Of a stretch of 53,156 nt of DNA, positions 15,630 to 25,003 are shown one piece after another (positions within the stretch are counted from its first letter, which is position 1; each line of letters begins with the position of its first letter). Made by a program: the position numbers and the translations under genes. The notes under the pieces are model-generated. The model searched no databases. It worked only from the letters and a program-made list of their open reading frames with translations, and was not told the DNA's origin. This DNA comes from Actinobacteria bacterium UBA4719 (GTDB lineage Bacteria > Actinomycetota > Actinomycetes > Actinomycetales > Dermatophilaceae): NCBI GenBank assembly GCA_002404345.1, contig DHJN01000268.1:18331-71486 (forward strand), read 5' to 3'.

Positions 15630-18029
15630 TCAGATGGCGCCAACCCGTTGGAGATAGTTCAGGGACGCCCAGCCGAACGGGATGGGCAGCCAGTAGGTGC
15701 ACAGCCGGAACAGCAGGACGGCCGAGACGGCGATGCTTGCGTCCAGGCCCAGCGCGACGAGCCCGGCCGAGAGCGCTGCCTCGACTCCACCGAGGCCTCC
15801 GGGAGTCGGCACCGCGGAGCCGATGATGGCGCCCGCGAAGTAGACCACCGCGACGGCGGGGACCGAGGGTGTAGCACCGAACGCACGTGTCGCGCAGGTC
15901 AGCGCGGCCACGAACGACAGGTCCAGCAGCAACGCCCCGGCGAAGAGGGTAACCACCTTGCGTGGATCCTGGAAGATGGCAACGATCCGGGGGACTACGC
16001 GGCGAACCACTGGCAGGAACCGGCCGATGACAAGTCTGCGTCCGGCTGGTACGGCAAGGGCCAGGAGCAGCACGGCCACCACGATGATCAGCCCGATCAC
16101 GGCCGCCAGCGGTGGGGTGAACGACGCCCTTGGCCCCGTGCCCGCCAGGACGCTGGAGAGCAGGAGCAGGACGAAGTAGCTTGAGAACTGGGCGAGCTGG
16201 GCCAGTCCGACGCTGCCGCCCGCGACCGCCGGGTCGACGCCTGCCAGCTGCAGATAGCGCAGGTTGAGGGCGATGTTGCCGATGGCCGACGGCGCGACGA
16301 GCCCGCTGAAAGCCACCGCGAGCTGGGTCAGATAGGTCCGGAAGAAACTGAGTCGAGCGGTTACCGCGCCGGTGATCACCAGCGAGGCCCCCGCGACGGT
16401 CAGTGCGGTGAACCCGAGCACGGCCAGCGCCCAACCCCACTGGGCGCGGGCCAGGACCTGCCCTACGTTCACCTGCGCCAGTTGCGTCAGGAGCACGTAT
16501 GCCGCGATGCCGCCGCCCAGCACCGTCACCAGTGTTCGTGGGGTCAGGCGCCGTAGCTCGATCGGCTCGCTCGGCTCGCCTTCGGGGGCCAGCTCGAGTA
16601 CCTGCTCGCGGACCCGTCGAAGCAGTCCCTTGTGCGTCCGCAGGGCCGACCGGGTCGCGGTGCCCATCGCGACCGCCTGGACAAGTGGCAGTGCCTTCAC
16701 GATGGCCTGGCTGCCCAGGGATGACACGCCGCTGGCCACAGCACGCTGCGGACCAACGAGCAGTGCCAACGTCGTGAGGAGCTGGGCCACGTCCAGACGC
16801 AGTGAGAGATCTGCCGCCGCGACATCACCGGTCCCGGTCTCGCTCAGGCCCGCCCTGCCACGCTCGTCGAGCAGGAGATGGTCCAGACTCAGTCCGCGGT
16901 GGGCGATCCGGGCCCGTTGCAGCAGCGCGAGCAGCTGCCAGAAGGCGGCCAGGTCGTCATCGCTCAGGGCTGCGGACCCTGCGTGGTCGAGGGCTGCGCC
17001 TTCCGGCGGCCGGTAGGCCAGGACTGCCGCGAAGGGCCCAACCTCAGAGACCGCGAGCAGCTCTGGTGCCCTCACGCCCGCCTTGGCCACCGCCATCGCC
17101 ATGAGGGCACGGTGCTCGACCGTGCCGCGCACCGTCAGGGACGGACCGCGGATGGACGGGCCACGCAACCGCATCCGGCGTAGCAGGCGGCGGCCGGCTG
17201 CAGTGCCGAAGGTATCCCGGTCCAGAACGCGAACGTCCACGGGTCCAGCAGGTCCCGACCCGGCATACCGCCGTCCTGAGCCGGGTCGCGACTCGACCAG
17301 CTCCAGCCGGGCGATGTCGACCCCGCAGCTGGTGAGGGCAGCGGCGACGGCTCTGCCCGGCGGGCGGTTGGAGGTGACGCCCCGTGCCAGGCGGGCCAGC
17401 AGGCCGACGGCCCACCCGAGGAGCGCGGTCGCGAACAGCGCCAACGCCGTGACACCTCCGGAGAGGAACCCCGACAGGATCGCCGACCCGACGACAAGGA
17501 CGACTGCTTTTCGCAGCACCGATCGTCCACCGACCCCGGACACCGTGAAGAACGCGACGCTGGCCACGATCAGCCCGTCCAGAGGTGTGGTGCGACCGTC
17601 GTCGGGTAGCCCCTTGGTCAGTGCGGCAAGCACGGCGCCGAGATGACCATCGAGAACCAACCGCTGCAACAGCAGCGCCAGCAAGGCGCCGACGCCGGCT
17701 GCAGTGACCGCCTCGAAAAGCTGCCAAGGTCGCGAGCGCACCACCAGATCGACGCCCTGGACCACCAGAAGGACCAGGAGGCCGATGCCGCCGGCCCAGC
17801 TGACCAGATGCAGCAGGGCTCTCGGCAACGCGCCACCCGCGCCGACGAGGTCCTGCTCGAGGCCGCTGGCGGTCCCCACCGCGAGGATGCCGAGGCTCAC
17901 TGCGGTGAACAACAGGGCGAGGGCGAACAGCAGGGCGAACAGGTCCGTGGGACGACGGACGCGACCGCTCGGCGGCTCGATGACGACGACCTCGTTCCCC
18001 TCGACCGGCGCGGACAGGGTCTGGGTCAC
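15630..18029 (-). CDS. Large membrane protein: kinase-like middle domain fused to a flippase-like (UPF0104/LPG-synthase TM) domain
   Basis: The 799-residue protein has about six N-terminal membrane helices (30-220). A soluble region (about 240-470) follows whose HRGLSLDHLLLDERG resembles the catalytic loop of protein or aminoglycoside kinases (HRDxxxxNxLxD) with the Asp replaced. The C-terminal eight-helix domain (about 490-799) has the PTPGGLGGVEAAL motif of the UPF0104 family, related to the membrane part of lysylphosphatidylglycerol synthase. Proteins of this shape occur in actinobacteria. They may bind and flip a lipid under control of the pseudokinase-like domain; no member's reaction is known to me. 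It converges with the KAS III-like gene. Confidence 0.75.
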   Translation of the reverse strand: MTQTLSAPVEGNEVVVIEPPSGRVRRPTDLFALLFALALLFTAVSLGILAVGTASGLEQDLVGAGGALPRALLHLVSWAGGIGLLVLLVVQGVDLVVRSRPWQLFEAVTAAGVGALLALLLQRLVLDGHLGAVLAALTKGLPDDGRTTPLDGLIVASVAFFTVSGVGGRSVLRKAVVLVVGSAILSGFLSGGVTALALFATALLGWAVGLLARLARGVTSNRPPGRAVAAALTSCGVDIARLELVESRPGSGRRYAGSGPAGPVDVRVLDRDTFGTAAGRRLLRRMRLRGPSIRGPSLTVRGTVEHRALMAMAVAKAGVRAPELLAVSEVGPFAAVLAYRPPEGAALDHAGSAALSDDDLAAFWQLLALLQRARIAHRGLSLDHLLLDERGRAGLSETGTGDVAAADLSLRLDVAQLLTTLALLVGPQRAVASGVSSLGSQAIVKALPLVQAVAMGTATRSALRTHKGLLRRVREQVLELAPEGEPSEPIELRRLTPRTLVTVLGGGIAAYVLLTQLAQVNVGQVLARAQWGWALAVLGFTALTVAGASLVITGAVTARLSFFRTYLTQLAVAFSGLVAPSAIGNIALNLRYLQLAGVDPAVAGGSVGLAQLAQFSSYFVLLLLSSVLAGTGPRASFTPPLAAVIGLIIVVAVLLLALAVPAGRRLVIGRFLPVVRRVVPRIVAIFQDPRKVVTLFAGALLLDLSFVAALTCATRAFGATPSVPAVAVVYFAGAIIGSAVPTPGGLGGVEAALSAGLVALGLDASIAVSAVLLFRLCTYWLPIPFGWASLNYLQRVGAI

Positions 18030-18143
18030 TCCCTCATACTGCCGTCACCAACCGGTCCGGGGGTACTTCCTCGGAACTGCGTTTCTTCGTGTCGGCGACA
18101 GTGCTGACGCCACCCCCTGACGCCACGCCCTGGCGCGCGGCGC

Positions 18144-21100
18144 TCACCGGGCGAGACCGCGCTCGACGGCCTCAACCAGCCGCGGACGCAGCTCGCCTGC
18201 GCTGACTATCGCGTCGACCGATCCCATGCGAACAGCCCGTTCGATGTTGTGGATGCCGTCGAACTCGGCAGCGACCTCGTTGAGCTTCTCGGCCCGCACG
18301 GTGATACGAAGCTGCGCCAGGTCGGTGACCAAGGCTGCCCGCTGCGCGCCGTCGGCACCTGACACCGCAGCCTCGAGCTCGGCGACCCGTGCGTCGGACG
18401 CGGTCCGTGAGTCCACCTCGCCAGCGAAGACGACGGCCGCCGCTGGTGCTCCTCCGATGACGGACGCAAACGACCCCTCGACCGCCAGGACCGTCAGCGC
18501 GGGGTTGAGCGCCTTGGAGAACACGACGAAGGCGCCGCCGTGATACCGCGACACGACGCAGAACACCACAGGCCCCTGGAAGTTCACGATCGCTCGGCCG
18601 ATCTCGGCGCCGTACTCGAGCTGCAGGTGCCGCATCGAGTCGGGGGACCCGTCGAAGCCCGACAGGTTTGCCAGGACCACGACCGGCCGGTTCCCGCTCG
18701 CGGCGTTGATCGCACGGGCGGTCTTCTTCGACGAGCGGGGGAACAGCGTCCCCGCCGTCCAGGTGTCAGGCCCGTCGCTGGGAGGGAACCCGCTCCGCGG
18801 CAGGGGGCGGGACTCGATCCCGATCAACGACACCGGCCAACCGCCCAGGTGCGCGTCGAAGACGACAGAGGTCTCGGCTCCGGCCATGCCTGCCCAGCGC
18901 TCAAGCACCTTGTGGTCCTGGTCGGCCACCGCGCGCATCAGCGTGCGGATGTCGAACGGCTTCTTGCGGTCGGGATTTGTCGCAGAGGAGAAGATGTCAC
19001 CGACGGTACGGAAGTCGTTGTCAGGAACATCGTGCGGGTAGTCGCACACGTCGCGCTCGACAGGGTCGCTGCTCGCTGCCCGTCGGGGTGCGCTCTCGCC
19101 CGGCACGATGTACGTGTGGTCGTAGTGCGCGAGCAGAACATCTCGGGCCCCGGCCAGGTCGGGCGCCCAGTACTGCGCCTGGCCGTTCGGACCCATGACG
19201 CGGTCGTAGCCACCGATGCCGAAGTTGTCCTCGGCCGAGACCCCGCCCGAGAAGTCGAGCGAATGCTTGCCGGTCAGCACCATGGCGCTGTCCGGCGTCA
19301 TCACGAGAATTCCCTTGGTGTGCATCAACATCGTGGCTTCGGCGTTCCAGTACGGCTGGGCACCGACGTTGATCCCGGCCACGACGATGTTGATCTCGCC
19401 GCCTGCTTGGGTGAAGGTGATGATGCGGCGAAGCGCCAAGGAGACCCAGTCCATGTTCTCGGTGCCCGACTCCATCGAGATGCGCGCGCCCGCAGAAAGC
19501 GCGAACCACTCGACGGGTACGGCGAGCTGCTCGGCCAGGTCGATGGCGGCGATGACTCTGGCGCACTCCGCCTCCGACACGGCGCCCAGCGCACGTGTGG
19601 GGTCACCCAACAGAACGACCCGCGTGACACCCTCGGGGTGGCGCACGGTCAGCGTGCGGGCCACCCCGACCACCAGGCCGGAGCGGTTGCCGCCCGGCGG
19701 GCGCTCGACCGGAACGAGCGCGCCGTCGTCGTCCAGGTCGTGCTCGACGAAGGTGCCATATTGACCGGTGATCAGGCCTATCAGCTCGTACGGGTAGACC
19801 GTGCCACGCCGTCGAGAGCGCAGCACCTTCAGCGCGTAGTCGTCCAGCGGACGCAGTCGCTCGGTGGGAGGGCCGGTCACCGCGGTGACCACACCTGCCC
19901 CTGGCTGGTACGAGAACCGGACGGCGGCGTCATGCACCCGCCCGTCGGGGGTCTCGATCCGGCCTTGCACGAGCACCTCCTCGACACCTGCCCCCCCGGT
20001 CAGCGGCGCGATGGTGGGCTGCAACGCGGTGAGCTCGTCCAGCGGTGCGTCGATCACCGGCCAGATGTGCAGGAAAAGGTGGTTCATGTCGAGCCGCGCT
20101 CCCGCCGCGCCCCGTGCGGCGCGTTCTCGCCGAATCGCCTCGAGGCAGCTGGCGACCGCGCGCTCGGCGTGGGGCAACGACGCTACGTGCCCGTCGGCGT
20201 CCCGGACGACGGCCAGCTCGCGGATCTGTGAAAGCGCCACGAGTCGCTGGTCGGCTGCATTGCCGGGTGCGACGCAGTGATACAGCAGCACGTCTCTTGG
20301 AGCGTCAAGCCGGGTGATCTCGAAGTCGCGCAAGCGCCACAGGTTGAGCCGACGGCCGACCATCGGGTGGATCCCGCGGACAAGGTTGTCCTCGACGACG
20401 ACGCCGTCCGGGCCGGGTCGGAAGGTGAAATAGGAGACCTGACGGCCGCCACCGGGACAAACGGCGACAGCGGTACGTCGCGCTCGTCCGGCGAAGGGCA
20501 GCGCTCCCATGATCTGTTGTAGCGCATCAGACACCTCGGTCTCCGAGTCCGGGGCATCGGGCCAGGAGATGTACAGGTCCACGACGGTTGCGTCGTCGGC
20601 CGGCGCATCCTCAAGCTGGGCATCGATCGCCCTGACCAGGTCGGACGACTCGTCCAGCTCGGATGACTCGGCGATGGTGGTGACCAGCCGCCTCGGGCTC
20701 TGGTCCAGCGTGTAGTCCGCAACCACGAAGGGCCGCCCCGCAGCAGATAGGTGGCGCAGGTCGTGCAGCTCGTGCTCGCGGTAGTGCCGACGCACGAGCA
20801 CCTCAAGCATCGGCTCTCGCTCCGGCAGTCCGTGCTCGATCCGCTCGGCCAGGAACTGCACTATCTGTTCGGGAATCGCGGCCAGAGCGTCCAGCCGGGT
20901 TCGATAGTCGGGCGCATCCGGGTGGTCGGCCAGGTAGCTGAGCTCGGCGCCCACGCCGGCCAGCACGGCCCTGCGCTCGGCCTCGACCTCTGGCTGGTCG
21001 AACCAGAGGAACCGGGCGCTGCGGGCCAGCTCACCCACTGTGGGAAAGCGAAGCTGGGTGGCCTTGACGAGCCGGTCCAGAACCTCGCGCGCCTGGTCCG

Positions 21101-23645
21101 CAACAGCGCCGACCGGCGGCTGCTCGGCCATCCACTGCTGCAGGAGCGAGGTGATGACGACCAGATCGGACGCGGTCCGCTGGGCCAGGAAGATCCGGAA
21201 GACCGCCTCCTCGAGAGCGGGAGCGCGCTCGAGATCTGTGACGTCATAGTGGGCCAGGGCGCGAGCCAGGCGCCGCCGGAACCCGTCGGGCAGCTGCTCG
21301 CGGTCGAGATCCAGGCTGTGCAGGTAGGTGTGGAAGTGCTCGCGCGTGCTGTGCACGCGATCGTCGGCGCCTTCCTCGTCGGCTGGCCTGTTACGGGCAA
21401 GCTCGGCAAGGTCGGCGAACGCGTTGAAGACCTCGATCTCGCGGTGCAGCGGGAGCTCGTCATCGGCGGTCAGCTCGGCGCGTGCGCGCTGGTACTCGGC
21501 GAGGGTGTGCGTGGCGTCCCCAGGCGCGAGGTCGAACCCGAGGAGAAGGCTGCGCAGGTCATCCAGGCTGCGCGCGGCCCGGGTGGCCGCGGTCGTCTCC
21601 GGCGGCGCGGGCAGGTCCAGGAGCTGGAGCGGGGCAGCGACTGTGGGCGCACCCGGTGTGGCCTCGTCCTCAGTGATGGGCTCCAGTCGGACGACGGGCG
21701 TGCCCGTCTCGACCTGACCGCCGGCACCAACCAGAAGCTCGCGCACCCTGGCGGCATACGGGGCATGCAGCACCGTCTCCATCTTCATCGACTCCAGCAC
21801 CAGCACCGGTGCGCCCGCGTCGACGCGGTCATCGACGGCGACCGGCACCGCGACCACGAGCGCCGGAGCCGGTGAACGCAGCACGCCGCCCTCGTCGCGA
21901 GTGACACGGTGGGTCGTCGAGTTGACCTCGATCAGGTGGACGGGGCCGTGGGTTGCGCTGACCAGCCGGAACCTGCGGTCCCCGATGACCAGGCGGCCGA
22001 CGTAGTCGTCGAGCTGCTCGAGATCGGCGTCGATCTGTCGGTCCTGTTGTCTCGCACCGAACCCGACCCGAAAGCGGCTGGGGCCGACCTGCGCGACGCT
22101 GACCCGGTACGAGGCGCCCCGCAGCTTCAGGTCGATGGCGCGGCCGATCTCGTGCCTTGCCTGGGGCCGGCCGCCGTGCGCGGTGGTGAGGAAGTGGAGC
22201 CGCTCGGCCTGCTCCTGCTCCTCGTACGCCTCGATCGCCGCTGCGACCAACGCGACTCCGGCGTAGCGTTCGGGTTGGAGTCGTCCCTGGCTGCGGACCC
22301 GGTCGATCCACCCGGTGTCGGCGCTGCCGTCGATGATCTCGGGCTCGTTGAGCAGGTCGATCAGGAAGCTCTTGTTCGTCGTGCCGCCCTCGATGAGGAC
22401 GGTGGTGTCAGCCAGCGCCCGCCTCAGGCGAGCGCAAGCCTCCTCACGGGTGCGCCCGTAGGCGATGACCTTGGCGATCATCGAGTCGAAGTCTGCAGGG
22501 ATCAGGTCGCCCTGGCCCACGCCGGTGTCGACCCGGATGCCGGGGCCGGAGGGCAGGTTGAGCAGCACGATGCGACCTGGGGAGGGCGCGAAGTCGCGGT
22601 CGGGGTCCTCGGCGTTCAGCCGCGCCTCGACGGCGTGCCCCATCTCGGTCGGGCGTTCGCCCTTGAGCCGGCCACCGGAGGCCACATGGAGCTGAGCCTT
22701 GACCAGGTCGACGCCGGTGGTCAGCTCGGTGATCGAGTGCTCGACCTGCAGGCGGGTGTTCACCTCAAGGAACGCGAAGCTTTTCTCTCCCGGGTGGTAC
22801 AGGAACTCGACAGTTGCCGCGCCGCAGTAGTCGACCGCCAGGGCCAGCCGCTCGGCCGAAGCCTTGAGGTCGTCCACCTGTTCGTCGTCCAACACCACTG
22901 AGGCGGACTCTTCGATGACCTTCTGGTTGCGTCGCTGCACCGAGCAGTCGCGCACGCCGAGCGCCCACGCCGTCCCCTGGCCATCGGCGATGACCTGCAC
23001 CTCAACGTGCCGTGCACCGGAAACCAGGCGCTCGAGGAACAGGGCGCCGTTGCCGAAGGCGCGTGTCGCCTCGTCGCGGGTACGTTCGAACGCATCGGTC
23101 AGCTCGTCGTCGGAGGTCACCATACGGATGCCGCGTCCGCCACCACCGGCGGTGGCCTTGAGCATCAACGGGTAGCCGATCTCTCGCGCTGCTGCTTGCG
23201 CGGCCTCGATGTCTTCGACAGCGCCGCGGCTCCACGGGGCGACCGGCACGCCGACCTCCTCGGCCAGCAGCTTCGAGCCGATCTTGTCGCCCAGACGTCG
23301 CATGGCGACCGCGCTCGGACCGATGAACGTGACGCCGATCCGGTCGCACAGGTCGGCAAAGTTCGGGTCCTCGGCGACGAAGCCCCAGCCGACCCATGCG
23401 GCGTCCGAGCCGGTCTCTGTCAACGCGCGTTCGAGGACGGCGAGGTCGAGGTAGGGGCGGTTCGCAGCGGGGCCCAGGCAGTATGACGAGTCCGCCTCTC
23501 GCACGAACATGGCCGACCGCTCGCCGTCGGTGTACAGCGCGACGGTCTCGATCTGAGTCCCGCCCTGCGCGTTGAGCTCGCGCACGGCGTGGATGAGCCG
23601 CATCGCGGCCTCTCCCCGGTTGACGATAGCGATGCGTTTGATCAT
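18144..23645 (-). CDS. Single-chain acyl-CoA carboxylase (biotin carboxylase + biotin carrier + carboxyltransferase)
   Basis: The 1833-residue protein carries all three activities. Residues 1-460 are an ATP-grasp biotin carboxylase (KATAGGGGRGI, EVNTRLQVEH). A biotin carrier domain follows with LESMKMET, biotinyl Lys near 620. A long central region (about 680-1250) resembles the ACC central domains of eukaryotes. The last 550 residues are a carboxyltransferase (GINVGAQPYWNAEA; VLANLSGFDGS). It fixes bicarbonate on acetyl-, propionyl- or longer acyl-CoA. Most actinobacteria use split subunits, and single-chain forms occur alongside them. The acyl substrate is not fixed by sequence. The neighbouring PHA genes draw on the same acyl-CoA pool. 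Confidence 0.92.
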   Translation of the reverse strand: MIKRIAIVNRGEAAMRLIHAVRELNAQGGTQIETVALYTDGERSAMFVREADSSYCLGPAANRPYLDLAVLERALTETGSDAAWVGWGFVAEDPNFADLCDRIGVTFIGPSAVAMRRLGDKIGSKLLAEEVGVPVAPWSRGAVEDIEAAQAAAREIGYPLMLKATAGGGGRGIRMVTSDDELTDAFERTRDEATRAFGNGALFLERLVSGARHVEVQVIADGQGTAWALGVRDCSVQRRNQKVIEESASVVLDDEQVDDLKASAERLALAVDYCGAATVEFLYHPGEKSFAFLEVNTRLQVEHSITELTTGVDLVKAQLHVASGGRLKGERPTEMGHAVEARLNAEDPDRDFAPSPGRIVLLNLPSGPGIRVDTGVGQGDLIPADFDSMIAKVIAYGRTREEACARLRRALADTTVLIEGGTTNKSFLIDLLNEPEIIDGSADTGWIDRVRSQGRLQPERYAGVALVAAAIEAYEEQEQAERLHFLTTAHGGRPQARHEIGRAIDLKLRGASYRVSVAQVGPSRFRVGFGARQQDRQIDADLEQLDDYVGRLVIGDRRFRLVSATHGPVHLIEVNSTTHRVTRDEGGVLRSPAPALVVAVPVAVDDRVDAGAPVLVLESMKMETVLHAPYAARVRELLVGAGGQVETGTPVVRLEPITEDEATPGAPTVAAPLQLLDLPAPPETTAATRAARSLDDLRSLLLGFDLAPGDATHTLAEYQRARAELTADDELPLHREIEVFNAFADLAELARNRPADEEGADDRVHSTREHFHTYLHSLDLDREQLPDGFRRRLARALAHYDVTDLERAPALEEAVFRIFLAQRTASDLVVITSLLQQWMAEQPPVGAVADQAREVLDRLVKATQLRFPTVGELARSARFLWFDQPEVEAERRAVLAGVGAELSYLADHPDAPDYRTRLDALAAIPEQIVQFLAERIEHGLPEREPMLEVLVRRHYREHELHDLRHLSAAGRPFVVADYTLDQSPRRLVTTIAESSELDESSDLVRAIDAQLEDAPADDATVVDLYISWPDAPDSETEVSDALQQIMGALPFAGRARRTAVAVCPGGGRQVSYFTFRPGPDGVVVEDNLVRGIHPMVGRRLNLWRLRDFEITRLDAPRDVLLYHCVAPGNAADQRLVALSQIRELAVVRDADGHVASLPHAERAVASCLEAIRRERAARGAAGARLDMNHLFLHIWPVIDAPLDELTALQPTIAPLTGGAGVEEVLVQGRIETPDGRVHDAAVRFSYQPGAGVVTAVTGPPTERLRPLDDYALKVLRSRRRGTVYPYELIGLITGQYGTFVEHDLDDDGALVPVERPPGGNRSGLVVGVARTLTVRHPEGVTRVVLLGDPTRALGAVSEAECARVIAAIDLAEQLAVPVEWFALSAGARISMESGTENMDWVSLALRRIITFTQAGGEINIVVAGINVGAQPYWNAEATMLMHTKGILVMTPDSAMVLTGKHSLDFSGGVSAEDNFGIGGYDRVMGPNGQAQYWAPDLAGARDVLLAHYDHTYIVPGESAPRRAASSDPVERDVCDYPHDVPDNDFRTVGDIFSSATNPDRKKPFDIRTLMRAVADQDHKVLERWAGMAGAETSVVFDAHLGGWPVSLIGIESRPLPRSGFPPSDGPDTWTAGTLFPRSSKKTARAINAASGNRPVVVLANLSGFDGSPDSMRHLQLEYGAEIGRAIVNFQGPVVFCVVSRYHGGAFVVFSKALNPALTVLAVEGSFASVIGGAPAAAVVFAGEVDSRTASDARVAELEAAVSGADGAQRAALVTDLAQLRITVRAEKLNEVAAEFDGIHNIERAVRMGSVDAIVSAGELRPRLVEAVERGLAR

Positions 23646-23731
23646 GTGGGCGACTCCCTGGGGTGTGGGCGGAACCCTGACAATAGAGGTCAGCGCGCGG
23701 TTCGCGTACGGCGGTCCATCCTGGCGAGTAG

Positions 23732-23905
23732 TCAGGCGGCGGCGAGGCGGAGAAGGTGCAGTCGCTCGCGAAGGTCGGGGTCAGACATCACCAGGTAGAC
23801 CAGCCCGCAGTCCTGGGGACCCGATACACCGGGCATGCACAGCGAGCACGCGTCTCCGGGACGGATGGGGCACTTGGGCACCGGCCGTCTTGTGACCTCG
23901 ACCAT
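23732..23905 (-). CDS. Small Cys-rich protein (57 residues), DUF6767-like
   Basis: This short frame has an AGAGGG ribosome site 6-8 bp before its ATG. The protein begins MVEVTRRPVPKCPIRPGD and has four Cys (12, 20, 23, 33) in a CPIRPGDAC-SLC-(9)-C arrangement, followed by GLVYLVM and a helical end. Four Cys in 22 residues suggest a zinc or iron-sulfur knuckle. I recall similar small actinobacterial proteins under the name DUF6767, which I cannot check here. It lies 86 bp upstream of the carboxylase gene on the same strand and may be co-transcribed with it. Confidence 0.72.
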   Translation of the reverse strand: MVEVTRRPVPKCPIRPGDACSLCMPGVSGPQDCGLVYLVMSDPDLRERLHLLRLAAA

Positions 23906-23981
23906 CTGGATCCCTCTGGGACGGCAACTGCTTCTCTGGGCATCTCCAATGTAGCTCTCACCTACTCCGTGCCTGACATTC

Positions 23982-24905
23982 CTACGACGGTACGCCGCCC
24001 ACCGCGGCGCGGTCCCCGATCAGCCTCTGGCCGTTGAACCAGCAGACCGCGCGGAGCCAGTCGTCGCCGAGGCGGGGCTCCCGGTCACGCAGCCGCTCGA
24101 GCGCCTCGAGCTGGTGGGCGTACGGGTAGGGGATGTTCGGGAAGTCGCTGCCCAGCACGACCCGATCGGGCAGGGCCGCCAGCCGTGGCAACAGATCAGC
24201 AGGGAAGGGGGCGCCTTCCTCGAAGAAGTCCGTGAACACCATCGTCGTGTCCAGGTGGACTCGCGGGTACCGCTCGGCCAAGGTCAGGAACTCGGCATAC
24301 TCCGGCGCACCCAGATGCGCGACCACGGCGGTCAGGTGCGGATGTCGACGCAGCACGCCGGCGAGCTTGTCCGGTCCGGTGAAACCCGCCCGCGGAACCG
24401 GGCCACTGCCCACGTGCAGGACCACCGGAACGGCAGCGTCTGCCAGGAGCCCCCACACCTCGTCCAGTACCTGTTCCCGCAGGTCAAATCCGCCCACCTG
24501 CGCGTGGACCTTGAACACCCGCGCGCCCCGTTCGAGAGCCGAACGCACCTGGTCGAGGACGCCGTCCTCCGGGAAGAACGTCGCGCTGGGGACGCAGTCC
24601 GGTTCGGCCGCCGACAGTCCCAGGGCGAAGTCGTTGAGATCGCCCGCCATACCGGGCCGGTGCGCGTAGGTCAGTGCGGTGAAGCGGCGTACCCCCATCT
24701 GCCGCAGCCACGCCAACCGGCTGGCCTGGTCCCAGCGGTAGGTGATCGGCCAGGGGCGTCCGATCAGTTGCTCCACCTCGTCGAAGTGGGCCCATACCCG
24801 CCGCAACATCCGCTCCGGCAGGAAGTGGGTGTGGATGTCGACCAACCCCGGCAGTCCGAGTCGCTGCCACCATCTGGGTACGTCGCGGTCGGTGAGCGGC
24901 TCCAC
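23982..24905 (-). CDS. Amidohydrolase-family (TIM-barrel) metal-dependent hydrolase
   Basis: The GTG at 24905 is preferred because GGAGGGAG stands 5-12 bp before it; an in-frame GTG at 24947 is the alternative. The 307-residue protein has the amidohydrolase-2 pattern: DIHTHF metal motif near the N-terminus, Lys in RVFKVHAQVGG, His in VVLHVGSG, VVAHLGAPEY and GSDFPNIPYP with the catalytic Asp. The family hydrolyses or decarboxylates ring and amide compounds. HxH, HVG and GSDFP fit the decarboxylase/lactonase subgroup. No substrate can be named. It is on the same strand as the small Cys-rich gene and the carboxylase. Confidence 0.82.
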   Translation of the reverse strand: MEPLTDRDVPRWWQRLGLPGLVDIHTHFLPERMLRRVWAHFDEVEQLIGRPWPITYRWDQASRLAWLRQMGVRRFTALTYAHRPGMAGDLNDFALGLSAAEPDCVPSATFFPEDGVLDQVRSALERGARVFKVHAQVGGFDLREQVLDEVWGLLADAAVPVVLHVGSGPVPRAGFTGPDKLAGVLRRHPHLTAVVAHLGAPEYAEFLTLAERYPRVHLDTTMVFTDFFEEGAPFPADLLPRLAALPDRVVLGSDFPNIPYPYAHQLEALERLRDREPRLGDDWLRAVCWFNGQRLIGDRAAVGGVPS

Positions 24906-25003
24906 GCGATCTCCCTCCGGTAGCCCAGGATCCGAGTGTGGCACCACTCATCGACCTCGCAGCCGACGACTTTGAACGCAGCGCTCGTACCACCAAAGTG
25001 ACG

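Noticed and set aside
18540..20231. 563-codon plus-strand frame opposite the carboxylase
   Set aside because: It is rich in Arg, His, Asp and Gly without motifs, as expected of the reverse strand of a high-GC gene.
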